Below are positions 37,891 through 51,500 of a stretch of 64,000 nucleotides of DNA, piece after piece. The position numbers and the translations under genes were made by a program. The notes below the pieces were generated by a model. It ran no database searches, had not been told where the DNA came from, and saw only the letters and a list, made by a program, of their open reading frames with translations. Origin of the DNA: Echinococcus granulosus (taxonomy: Eukaryota > Platyhelminthes > Cestoda > Cyclophyllidea > Taeniidae); NCBI RefSeq assembly GCF_000524195.1, contig NW_020170407.1, positions 233,772 through 297,771 of the forward strand. Reading direction: 5' to 3'. The first letter of the stretch is position 1. Every line of letters starts with the position of its first letter.

Positions 37891-39554
37891 AAGTGGTTGA
37901 ATGAAAGACAGTACGGTGAAATGTCTGGAGTTTGATAAAAAATATGTCAGACCCGAGAAATACCTTAATGCTTAACGAGGTATGCCCTCCTAACGACCCA
38001 GAACGATTCAGACCACAAGGCCTAGGAAATGACAACGACGACCAAAATCAACAAAACTTCCCACCTCAGTTTAAGCGAAAACACCAACTAGGCGCAGCTT
38101 AAGTACTATAAAAATACGTTGAACAGCTAAATTGAGAAGGTGTGGCGCGAAACCCAGGGACATTAACAGTTAAAAAACAGAAAGAAAGATAAAAGCACGC
38201 AATTTACACGCTAAAAGTGTCAAATATTAGGACAAACCCCTCATTTGTCCCTCTAAAAATGCAGAACAAAGGACGAAACCCCGATAAACAAATAGGCTCC
38301 CCGAAGATCTAATAGACTTAAACAAATTAGCCCATGACATAAATTATTAACATGTACATGGACCTAATCAAATCAGCTAGCCGACGAATCTACCAAATAC
38401 AACATAAAAAATCTTTAGACAATGCAATCATAAGACTGCCAGAAAAATAGTGAATGACTTATTAAAGTGTTTAATTGTGCTTCTCCAAAAAATGAGACCT
38501 GACCAAAAGACCTTGTTTCAAAAGACGCATTCTTGCGCTACTTTTCTTAACCTAAAAAATTAATTTTTTGAAAAGATTTAGCAGTTTGCATTTTGGACAT
38601 GCTAAAAAACCATGCGTCATCAAGTCGCACTCACAAATAACTGTTTTACTACTTTGTCTAAGCGGATAGTGCAGTGTAGAAAATCGCACTAAGTTCGTGA
38701 ATTGCAAAGGCAAGAAATCCGTTTTTATCTTCTAGCTCCCATATTCCAGAGTGATTATTTGGCCCCGAGGACTCGGGTAACCATTACGCTGGACATACAG
38801 TTTGTCACGCCAGTAAGGAATTGCAGAAAATGTTCCACCACTGTAAATAATTGCTTTTGCAACAGTATTTGCGTAAAATAAAAACTCTGCTAGCTCTTGC
38901 CTACCAAATAAGTTCTTCACAACCTATAAGCTGGTGCAATTCAAGAGCGTGCAGCCTTGTAATATCATGCATGCTTAACTGTGCGCTTCTCCTCCACTAT
39001 TGGCGTTTTTGTGTAACCTATGTAGCGCTTTCTATATTAGCCACAAACTATGCCTAAGCAGCCCTGCTGTTGGTTTTACCTAGAAATTTGTTTAAAGCGC
39101 AGGTAGGCGATATATTGTGTGACTGTTCTTGCTGCATTCAAATGAATAAATAAACAGTAAATCTATAATATTAAAGTTTTGTTAATTTTTTTGATTTGAT
39201 AGTAAAATAGATGTTATTTAGACTACATATGTTTAAATATTCCATTGATTACGGTTATGTCCTTGAAGCAGTAACGGATGGATGTTTCCACACTTTTGTT
39301 AACTTTTATGGTCCTGGCCGTGTTGGATTCATTTGTATGTATGATTTTGTGCAATATTGTTTATAAAAACATTTTTAGTCTTTTTGTTTGTGAGTCAAGG
39401 GGTGTCGCACGCGCTTTAATTTTTAAGCATTTCTTTTTTTGCATTTAACCACCAATACCATTGCGTTCCTTGCAGTATATGTTTTTGAAATGCCATTTTA
39501 GCATTACACTAGACATCACTTCACTTTTTAGTGCAATTGGCTATTCACTTTACA
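37891..39554. other. Divergent intergenic interval, zinc-finger gene / P5B ATPase
   Basis: The start codons at 37890 (minus) and 39555 (plus) face away from each other. The interval is AT-rich (with TTTTTT and AATAAAT runs near 39130-39240), holds no coding similarity and should contain the promoters or trans-splice sites of both genes. Confidence 0.5.
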
Positions 39555-42500
39555 ATGATTAATTGCGATCCTCATTGCGATGACAATTTGGTGAGTTTCT
39601 CCCTTATCTGATCCAGGTATTTGGTTAATTTTGTAGAAAATAGTAGGGTATCGGCGAAACTGGTTTAAAACTTTTACTATTTGGATTGCTACTGCGTTTT
39701 CTGGTTTTACACTTACACTTTTGTTCTACTGGCGTCGAGACTATTGGATTGCACTTACTCACACCAAAGTGAAAGCCTCACAAGCTGAAGTTGTTATTTT
39801 ATGCGTATGATCTGGTCACTTATAATAATTTTTTTGTTTAGAATGCTTCATTAGGCATTGACATCAGTCATGTGTACGTACAATGCCTTACGACAAACCG
39901 GTAAGTTGACTCTAACACAGTATAACTTTTAAGCATACACTTGTATAAATTTTCAGAAGAGAAACGTGCCTCTGAGACAAGTCCTCTTTGCTCTGTGAAA
40001 TACCACAAATGGGTTAAGTTCTTTTTTTATCGCAATTTGAAGTACATATGGTGCAACGATAAGGGGACATTTTTGCCAATGAAGTGAGTAATAAATATTA
40101 TTTTATGGGTTATATTAGAGGACTGGACAGGCAAAACACTTTGGAAACTTTACACACCAAGCCTCTCGCAAAGGATCGCGTGGATTATCTGCTAGCACTT
40201 TATGGCTCAAACCAAATTAACATTCCATTAACACCCATTTTCGTAAAGCTTTTTCGTGAGGTATCTTATCATTATTGCCGCATTTTTAGATCCTATCTCC
40301 ATTTTATATATTCCAAGTATTTAGCGTTCTTTTGTGGATGAGCTCTGAATACTACTTCTATGCCTCGGTTATTCTTCTATTCTCAGCGATCTCTGTGATA
40401 ATGTCTACGTATTCCTGTCGCAAGGTATATGACAATCTGTCCTGGTTTATTTTTCCAGAATGAGCGTCAACTCCGTGATAAAGTAAAAATGGCCGAGACC
40501 GTACTTGTCTTACGTGATTTTGAAAGTAAGAAGTAGCGTTTATAATGGTTATTTTGTAGAAAGACCCAGAAAAATTCCATCAACGAATCTTGTGCCAGGA
40601 GATGTTGTATGTATTCCTCCTTATGGTTGCGAATTAGTGGCAGACATGCTCCTAATCAGTGGGTCTTGTGCTGTCAATGAAGCTAGTTTGAATGGTGCGT
40701 TTAAGGTGTATTTTTTAAAACCAATTTCCTAAAAAATGATACCGAAAAATGCCGTTTTTTTCTAAGAAAACGATAAATTACCTTATTGTCTTCTGGACAT
40801 ATATTGGCAAGATGGAAGCACATATCGTGAAGAAAGTGAAGAGCTTGTATATTTAAATACAAAATGAATCAAAATACTACCACCTTCTCTTTTCTTTTAA
40901 GCGTTATCCTCTACGCCTTCCTTTTATTCCGTCTTGTCCCCTCGCCTTCTGTTGTACCAAGTACGTCTAGAAAGAAAATACTAGCGCTGGCTGTAGATCT
41001 GAGAGGGGACAATTCACTTGAGAGGTAGCATCGAAGACCTGCGGATAGTCTAAGTAGGCTTTCCTTTGAGCTCAAGTGGTGTTTATTCCAGGATATCGTC
41101 TCAAAGCTTTATTAGTAGGCCCTTAAATTTTTAAAATTTTAGAGCCGATTTGTTCCTTTCATAGCATATTAATCTGGCAACCACTCAAAAAAACTTACAA
41201 TTTTTCCCTATTAAAAGTGTGTTCAGTTGGTGCCATCATCGGTGGAACAATCCTCGGTCCTCCTTAATGGCACAATAAGGCGTGTTTATACCAAGGCATA
41301 GCTGGGTATTAGTGTACATAAGGATCAAGTTGAAGCAAGTGTTGGCAAGGCGCTGTGGCAGTAAGGGCAAATTTTATTTGGAAGAGTTTAAGAAGCTTGA
41401 TTGCTTAAGTAGCCCATTAGAAGGAGGCTTTTGTATTTTTAGGAAGAAATAGACCGTCAATATATCTACCCCCTATTTAACCTTTGTTCATTCTTCCACG
41501 TCCAAACATTCATCTGTACAGCACCTATCTATCTATTCCTCCATCCATCCACTCACCATCTCAACCCTCCATCCATCTATTTGCTTATCCAAATTTTCGT
41601 TCATCACATGTCTATCCTTCTTCCCACCCACCCATGCTTTAATCTAGTGCGAAGTTAATGCTTGGAAGCCAGTTTTTGCGGGCGCACGGATAGATTGCCT
41701 TCTGGATGACAGGAACGAGTAATTTTGTTTTGCCGAGGGTGGTTATCCACATCCTGCAGATTTCAGAGAAACGTGCTCACTATGTTCTTTTATAAAGCAT
41801 TGCTCGAAGCCATCTGCTGATATGCAGCAGCGTCATCTCTTAGGAAAATTTGAGTTGAGTAGCCTACACCATGGCATTTATCAGCTAATTCTGAAGTTCA
41901 AATCATTAAGGTGAGACACCCTTAAGATAGGGACAGCTTATTTCTAGACCTGGTAGGCATATACAGGATGTTGCCGATATGTTTATTTATGTTATTTGAT
42001 CAAAATTATGGTTGTTGCTATTACTTAAAGCGTTTGTGGGGTAACACCTATCTCGGAGGTCGCCCAAAAAAGGGCCATTAGCAAGGCCTAATGTCGAAAT
42101 TTCATCTTACTTACTCGTGTGCTTAATCTAAACAAACGACATCTCTTTGTCTTTGATAGGAGAAAGTGTTCTACAGGCAAAGTCTTCAATCGCCGAACTC
42201 CCAACTCCTACCACCGATGAGGATCGGAAGATTGATATTCGTCGTCTCTCCCGTCATGTTCTCTTCAGTGGAACTCGGGTACTGCAAGCACGAGAGTCTC
42301 CTGATGGACATCTTGTAAAGGCTGTAGTACTACGAACTGGTTTTCTCACTGTAAAAGGTGACCTAGTTCGTGCTATTTTACATCCCAAACCCTTGGATAT
42401 TGACTTTAACTTGGACAGCTTTCGATTCCTTGCCATCATGGCTGTCATCGCAATCTCGGGATTCATCTACACATGGGTCATTCTTGTAAGCTCATCTTCA

Positions 42501-45500
42501 CTTAAAGCCAATTCTACCTACGTAAGGCTTATTAAAAACCTTTTAGCAACTAATTAAAATAAACAAATTCACATCACCCTTCGTCAGAGTCATCACCAAT
42601 TAAAGACCAAATATGAGTTAGAGTAACGTTGCGTAAAATTGTTCGAGAATTTGTAAAATTGCAGGTATTGAATAAAAGCTGAGATTGGTGTCAATAACAA
42701 ATAACCTGAAAAGTTGTTTTTGTGTTTCCGAAATTGTGTGAAGGCTTAATTTCCCCCTGTCTCTAGTGCCATTCCAGTCGCGACTACCCAAACCTGCTAG
42801 TTACATTGCCACTACGTAAAAGCAAACAAATAATCGAAAAACCCGGTTACTGATTGAGATGTTTTACACGAATACTGACTCTTTTATTTCCCTTTTTATC
42901 TTTATGTGACGATGATTTGTGAAGTGTACCCTCTTCCCTTTACTGCATCTTTTCATCCAATGGAAATGTTGGCAACTTTCACTGGCTACCTCCTTCACGA
43001 ATCACAATAGGTGCTCATCCTGATTGGTAGTTTAGATATCATCGCTTCAGTACGCTTCTTTCTTCCCTTTCTCCACTTTCGTAAACAACTCTTTTCTTAC
43101 CTAAAATGAGGCAGGAACTATTTTATTTCAACACGAAAATGCAGAAATTCCTCATTATATTACTTCTCCTATTTGTTCTCATTTTTGGTCGGTTGGGATA
43201 GTAGGAATGCTGCTTCATGTACCAGTGTTGTAAATCTGCTTTAGTACTCAAAACCAATCAGTTTCTTGTCTTTATTGGATTGCTTTTTAAATTGCTTGTC
43301 AGTATATACTTCATAATAATCTGCAATGTCAATCATAATTTACGCAAGAGTAGTATAATCTATTCTCCGCTTTTTGATTGGTCGTCTCTGATCCACCTGT
43401 AAGTACGTGTTGCTAGTTCTTCGGTAATCGTATTCACCCTAGCTTTAGATCTCGTCTTTTGCACACTATTACCACATAGTAGGCGGTTGTGTCAAGAGCA
43501 GGTGTCCTGGATCGTGCGCTGGTTACTATTCGCCTAACTCACTGTCCAAACGACTCGCTTTCCACCCCATCCCACTTTTCTCAGTCATTCAAGAAATTAT
43601 TCAGCTACATCTTAAACAGCATTGACGACTGCGATTTGATATGTGTTTTATTCTTGTCAAACAATGCAAGGCTTCATGTCACCACGATTTTCGCCCATTT
43701 GAAGATTGACACTATTGGATGAAATGGGATGACTGCTTACTCCTTGTGCTCATCTCCCTGCATCGACGTTCCTCTCCTAAGTGATTATTGTCTTTTTATG
43801 ATACTAGCGTGTGATACTCACATGACTACATGCCAGAGGGGGTAAACGGCACTTTGAACTAAGATTTTACCGCTTTGAGAGTTCAAATGCTTTTTCAGAG
43901 ATGGATTTCTCCAGCTTGGATCTCCGATGGATGCTTATTTAATGAGTGTAGATAAAGTAGATCCATGGGTCTTCTTTTCAGCTTTGACGTCCTCCTCTCA
44001 TGTAGGACAAAGAATTTTCGCATCGGAGCGCTAAAAATGTGGATGTCTTCTTTCAGCATCAGTACCGATTTGGGGTGGGTAAAATGATACGAAAGTCGCT
44101 GGACATTATAACTATCGTGGTCCCACCAGCACTGCCTTCAGTGATGACTACGGGTCTCTACTTGGCACAGATGCGGCTTAAGAAGCAGGGTATCTTTTGT
44201 ATTAACCCTTCAGCAATCAATGTTGCTGGCACTCTCAATACAGTCGTCTTTGACAAGGTTAGTCAATGGATTGGTGGTGACATCTTCTGTTCTGATCGTG
44301 CCACTTTTTTTCTGATAGACAGGAACTTTAACGGAGGAACACATGTCAGTAAGTGGAGTATGGAAAAGTGGACTATCCTGCGACCCTCCCCAACTCTGTA
44401 AGATGGAGCAGGTTTCAAATATACCTGGACCTCTCTCAGCCGTTCTGGCTGCATGTCATTCCTTGACATTTGATCTCACCACGTGCAAGATTTTCGGTGA
44501 TCCTTTGGACAGGGTTATCTTCATCTCTACCAACTGGGTACATGGGCCTGTGGAAATCTTTTACGTTAAGGGTTTCAGATAACTTGATACTATTTTCTGT
44601 TTCCTTCCAGAGTCTTCAGGAAAGCAGTCTTGAAGAAGCTGCTTCAAGATTCACCTCACCCATCCAAGCTGTTATTTACAATGCTAAAGTAAGATGATGC
44701 ATCTTCTGAATTAGCTGACCATTATTTGGTGGTTTCCAGATTGAGAGCACATCGCCATGGCAACAATTAGGGGTTCTGCGACGTTTTCCTTTCTCTCCTA
44801 CCGCTCAGAGGCAATCAGTTGTCGTGGAAACAGTAGGGAGCGAAGGCGAGATCGTGGTGCTTAGCAAGGGTGCTCCTGAGGCCATAGTTAGGCATTGCGA
44901 TTTTCAAACTGTGCCAAAAGATTTTGAAAACAAACTGAGCTACTTTGCAAGGCGGGTGGGTTTCAAAACTTGTTATCTCTCTATCCATCCATCCAATCCA
45001 TTGCAAATTCACCTTATCCTTCAATGCACTGGTCTACCTCACCTTTCATCGCTGCTCTCTTTTGAAGGGTCATCGAGTTCTAGCGCTGGCTTGGAAACCC
45101 ATTTGTCGTACAACGAACAGTGAATCAGGGGAAAGTGGGGGAGTCTGGATGAAAATCTACCAATTCCAAAAGCGCGAAGATTTTGAATGTGATCTGCGCT
45201 TCCTTGGACTAGTTGTACTCAACAATCCCCTAAAACCGGAGTCTGAACCGACAATCAGTGAACTCTTGAATGCCAATTTTCGTGTGATAATGGCTACGGG
45301 TATGTCGCTATGGTGTTGTCATACCATTCAAGGTGGGTGTACGCAAATTCACCAATCTAGCAAATATGGACTCTGGCCCTCCTTTTGCGTATTCATCCAT
45401 GTCTGCTCACCATTACTGGGTAAATCTTGGATATATCCATCCATTTGTCCACCGATCGTCTCCATATTCACCCATCCATTCACCTAGTAGCACAGGATCT

Positions 45501-48500
45501 ATCTCACTTTCACCTATTTATGGTGACCCGAATATATCCCCCTGTTCATCCATTCATGGATGGCCAATTTATCCCTAGACACAGACAAATGAATTGTTTC
45601 GATGTCAAACAGTGATAAACTTTAATGCTACTAGTCTATGTCCAGTTGGATCTGGATTTATTCACCGCTCTATACGGTTGCGGCCGCTTCCACCTCGTCC
45701 ACCAAATCCTGCAAATAAGCAATTCACTGCAGTTAGTGGTGATGCTGGTTCTGTGGAAGTCACAATGTCGGTACCTTCTAGAGTTAACATCGTAGCGACA
45801 CCTGAGTCTCTTCCGAATATGCGATAAGGTGTAAAGGAACAGTCGGAGGATGAATGACTATGCTATAGGTGTATGTGAAGCTCTAAAACCTAATCAAAAT
45901 TTCTCGTAATTTTTTTTCATCAGGAGACAATCTTCTCACCGGCGTTTCAGTCGCTCGTCAGTGTGGCATTATCAAGGCGACAGACGTAGTGGTTCAAGTG
46001 ACTCCCTCAAATAACATCGTCAGAACAGCTTCCTCGTCCCCTTCGTCCTCCTCCCCTTCCTCGTCTCTCCTTACATTTGAGGTTCTTACAACTTCAGACG
46101 ATTCTGAAAAATTTGAAAATTCTGTATGGATAGGCAAGATCTTGGAGAAACTTGCACAATCGGTCTCTCAATGCATTGGCAGCACCGTTGTTTTCACCGT
46201 AGACAGTGGTGAAGATTCTGCTGGTATCTCTGAGAGTCTTCGTCTAGTCATGACTGGCACAACATGGAATTTCATCCGAATGCATGCGCCGCATTTTTTA
46301 TCAACCGTGAGCTATTACATGATATCAAAGAAGGGCTTTACTCGTGTTTTTGTTCAAAATACATTAGTACTATGCAAAAACAAGATAAGAGAAAAAGGCA
46401 TAAAAAATTGATGTTACTGAAAGCAATGCAGGTACGTTCAAGTCAATCCGGGAATCTCTGGATTTTGTCTTATTTTATCAAATGATAAGTATATGCAATG
46501 GTCAGGCTTTCTAGACGTTAGTTAAATATTTGAAAGGGTGACTACGGAGGCTGTGAATTGGAAACGGCATCACCACTACCGAGATCATCGTTGAGAGGCA
46601 TGTAATCGGCCGCTTGGCGTACCATTGTCCTCTATTGGCCCAGTTGACGATGTCTAAATTGAACTAGACTGACCAATGGTATGCGTCCGATTGACATAAA
46701 TATTACTCAATCAAGCGTGTAATATTACTACTTTGGTACTCCTCTTAGTAGCCGCAAGTCCCGGTTTGACTCGAACACCCCACTTACATTGCCATCAGAA
46801 TAATAACAATTCATATATTCCTAATTACCTTAAAGTGGACTTTATTTGATTTTTTGATAAAAGTTAAATTCATGCTGAGGTGTTTATTACCTGATTTTGG
46901 TATGTTTCGCACACATAATAGGGCTAAAATCGTTCTTAAATAAATTAAGCCAATTTGATTGGTCACTGCTTAACCTGTGTCCTCGATTTCCTTTACATAC
47001 CATCCTGTGTGATTCACACTCTGTGCTGGTATTCCTTTTTTTTTCTTCTGCACCTAGAAAATGCAAGTAATCTGTTTGACCATACGCGAGGACTCATCAC
47101 TTACCACCACGTGTAGTAGTGGCACTGTGATTTTTGACGTGGTTCAAACGTGCCTAATTTGAAAGTGTAGTCAATGTACACCGGAGCACATTTTGGGGTT
47201 TACTATGGAAATAACTCCTTTCGTTTTATGAGACGCACTTGCTGTGATTTCCTTGTTCTAATCCATAAGGGGAGGCCCATTAAATGCAGGCCTCCTGAAG
47301 TACGGATAGGTGTCAATCTGTCAGTACATGGAAAGAGTGACGTGAATGGATGGGTAGGGGGGTAATTACGCTTAAATGACTGATCTTGAATGGATCTATT
47401 GTGAGATGAATGGATAAACAGTTGATGCGAAGGTGACTGATGGGTTAGCTTGAAGTGATAAATGATCTCGGAATGAAATTATAGGTCCACAATAGTTTTT
47501 AGAAAGAATAAGTGAAATCGGAGCGTATTGATACATACAGAATCGTATGATTGAATGAGTGTATTAATTTCGAATTGATAAATGCCCGGATAGACCGGAA
47601 CACGATGGACCCAGAATGCCTGGAAGAATCTGAAATGAATTGACGAATCAGTAAAGCCTGAGTGATCTAGTAGTGGAGAAATAGAACAATCCAAAATGCC
47701 TTGTCCAGGAAGGAATGATGGATAATTTGGTAATCCGTGTTTGGATGGATCCAGAATGGATGGATGAATGGATGGATGTATGGATAGATGGATCCGGGAT
47801 GGATACAGGATGGATGTATGGATAGATGGATAGATACAGGATGGATGGATTAATAAATGGATACAGGATTGATGGGTGGATTCATGATGAGTGGATGGAT
47901 AAATGGATACAGGACGGATAGATGGATGGATGGATGAATACAGGATTGATGGATGGATATATGGATCGATATCTGGTGCGTGTTTGATGAAAACCCAGTG
48001 GATGGATGGCTGGAATTCCGATAGATGCATAAATGAACGTGGGGCTGACGGGTAGATGGATACGGGATGGATTGCTGCGTCAGCTCCAAATCCAAGTACA
48101 GGTGTAGGAGTGGTTAAATGCGTGCCTGTACACACAAAACTGTCGTCCATTTGGACAAATTGATAGAAGTGTGGAGGGATAGGTGGATGGATAACCCACC
48201 ATCACCTTGAATGGCTCACCCTTAAAGCCTTATTCTACACCCCTTTTCTCTCCAATCAGTTAATGTCACCAATAAGTAAGTATTATCTTCACCACTTTTT
48301 CCCATTGTTAATCCACGTAGGAAAAAATTTTCAGTGAACATTTTGTCGCTCTAAACATAGGCAAGAACAAAGAGATTATCTTTACAATGGATGATGAAGT
48401 TATTCAATGGTATAAACTCCTAAGTGTGTAAATGAATTTAGGTGGAAAACACCACTTGATATATCTTTGATCGTTCATTACATTTTATACACTCTGACAG

Positions 48501-51500
48501 GGGAATCATTTCTTTTACATTCGATGAAGGGTAAAATAGGTTCTTTTAGTCGTCAGATATGAATCCCTAAATGTATTTCCGTTCAAAATAACACAGTGGA
48601 CACTTTGTGGACGGTCTCGAAATGGGCGAAGGGATGAGTGGAAGAGCCTTAATGCCTATAAGGATTTGGGTATAAATTCGCCCCAAAAGGCAGAAAGGAA
48701 GGGACAGATAAGTCTGTTGTAAAAGAATACGAGGTGGATTAAAAAAAGCCTTTGAGTAAAAGGATAGGGATAGGTGGATAGCCGGACGCAAAAATCAGAA
48801 ACGGCTGGATGGGCAAGTCAAGATTGATCAGATGGATGCAGGAAGGGTGGAAGGACATAGGATGAATAGATGGGTGGTTGAATCAAGGATGGATGAATAA
48901 TTTACCGAATCTACGGCATCGTTTGCATGGACCGACCCGTGTCCATCCATCGGACTACCAGCACATTTCCTGTGGTTTTGCTTTTGGCCGAGATCGTTTC
49001 CCCACCTCCACCCACCAGAACGCTTAAGTTTACGTCTGCCTGCCGATGAAATGCACTTCTCTCTGCCATGTCGTGCGATTCTTCTTTCACTTTTCCACAG
49101 CCTTCCTCCTTCTTTTAACCCACTCTATCATCACTAGGCGTCTCTTCTACCTAGCCACCCTGTCTGCTGAAAGAACCGATTTTAACTGGTTTTCAAGTCT
49201 GCTGAAGTCCCACATTTAGCCTCCTGCAACGCGTACGATGGAGGTGTGGTAGAACAATGCATTTTCTAGATATGGCTCAGGAATGTGGTTCTGCTGTCGA
49301 ATCACTCGCTTCCAGAAGGATCGTCTGCTTCAGAAGATGGTGATTGATTCACGTCTTGCTCGTCAAAACTAACAAAGGGGTAGCAGCTTCCAGTGCTCCC
49401 TATCACAAGTGATACCACAATTAATTTACGCCTACAAGATTTGGAAGGGATCACTGCATGGCTGTAGAAGAGGAGCTGGGTGAATGTTTGTCAACGACTC
49501 TCTCTAACAATGACAACAGGCTCGCCAGCAGACGGTTAAGTGAACTATTCACATACTATTGCATCTCACACTCCTCAACCACTCACAACTTCTACTCTGT
49601 CTGTCTGTGATGTAATCCGACCGGGATTGTTGAAGGTCACGCACCAATGGAGGCTGAGTTCTATCAGCAACAGTCTAGCCTCATCACCTAGTGGAAAGGA
49701 AAGCCATTGTGTAGAATATCACTCCACTTACTAAAATGGATCAGAAAAGAGAAGATCCAAGGTACTGTCTCATTCCTATCCTTGTCTCCTCTTGGCATTA
49801 ACTGCATCACATGAGATCATGTGTTTGCAGTAACTGAAGCTGTTTTTTTTCTTGCCTTCTGGTACCTTAACCTCCTTTTCGATGGCGACTTTGACGTCTA
49901 GCCTGTGACTCTTTAAGAAAGGGATTCTGAATCCTCGGTTGCAGTGGTGAGGATGCATCAACTCTTACCTCATCAACCAGACCCACCCAAATGAAATAGG
50001 TGGATGGATGTGAATGCGCTCACAGGTCCTGAAATGGTTATCGGGTCAAATATGGACGAAATCGGGGCAACTTGACTATAAGACAGCCGTGTTTGTGAGA
50101 TGTGAACACGCCAGGCTAATTTTTGTTCTTCCGCCTTTACTAGGTTGTGTCGTACGGTACCGTCTTCGCTCGCTTCCTCCCTGACGATAAGACGAGCTTG
50201 ATTGTTGCATTGCAAACAAAGGGAGGTCGTGAAGGTGGTGCACTACGGCGAGTGGGTATGTGTGGTGATGGGGCCAATGACTGTGGTGCTCTCAAGGCTG
50301 CCTACATTGGTGTCGCCTTGAGTGACTGCGAGGCCAGCATTGCGGCCCCTTTTACTGCACGTCAACAGAATATCCTCTGCGTGGCAAATATCCTCAAGTC
50401 AGTTTACTGTCACGATTTATTTCTTACCAACGGTTTGCTGGTCGGCAGTGTAAACTCCGTCTTTGTGATGTATTAGGGCTTGTGCTGACGGGTATTTACT
50501 CAGCTTTCTGACTACTGAAACGTTTTACTCAGTAGCGACACGCCAACCTCAAACTCCCACATGTTACAAGGCATTGTAGAGAGCCGTGCGATTTACAGCG
50601 CGAATTCTAATGCCCTTCTTGTATTTGCCCATCAGCACCTGGGATTATTTATGTATGAGCAATTCGGTGATCTCTTCCTCCGACTTCGAGTACATCGTCA
50701 TCCTTTTAATCAATTTAGCTTTCTCCTCTCCAAATATCAGAGAGAAAGCAAAATTGTATCGAAATAAATGAGGACTTTTGCGGGAGTTATTACTGATTTC
50801 TAGGGAAGGGCGCTGCTCCCTGTCAACTGCAATTGGGTCTTTCAAATACATGGTCCTTTACAGTTTTACCCAGTTTTTTACAGTTCTTCTCCTTTATAAT
50901 GTAAGTCCCACTTTATTCCTCCATGTGCATCAAAATAACCCAGTTAAATTTTCTGAAGCATATTTAAGTATCATCTCCTCTAGATTGGCAACACACTCAC
51001 TGATCCTGAATACCTAATCATCGACCTGTTTATTGTTGCACCGCTCTGTGTTACATGTACGTTCATCCCGTAAACACTACCGCCAATTGTCCACATAAAC
51101 ACATTGCATACAGAAAACAAACACTTTTTGCTCTTTAGATGCAGTAAGTCGACCATGGGAAAAATTGGAGGCCAGTACAATTCCACTTCGACTAATGACT
51201 CCTTCAAACCTCGCTTCTGTTTTCCTTCAACTCTTCCTAGCTGTGGCAACACAGATCGTTATTTTCATCGGGGTTCAGCATCAACCCTGGTAGGGCAATT
51301 GGATAGGGTTAATCACTCGTGAGCTATTTAGGTGGAGTGCTTTTGAACCCACTGAACATAGCCTAGACAGTGCCGGCTCTTACGAAACGACTAGTCTCTT
51401 CTACTTCTCTTGTTTTCAATACATCTTCATGTGTGTAGCTTTAGCCAAGGGTCCACCATTCCGAGACCGGGTTTATAGAAATAGTAAGTTCAAGTCACCT

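Noticed and set aside
39842..39854. Alternative start of ATPase exon 3 at 39842
   Set aside because: It breaks the reading phase with exon 4; the acceptor ending at 39854 keeps phase throughout.
47479..48150. 223-codon minus-strand open frame rich in S-I-H-P units
   Set aside because: It is the translation of the GGAT/ATCC tetranucleotide tract inside an ATPase intron; no splice or family support.
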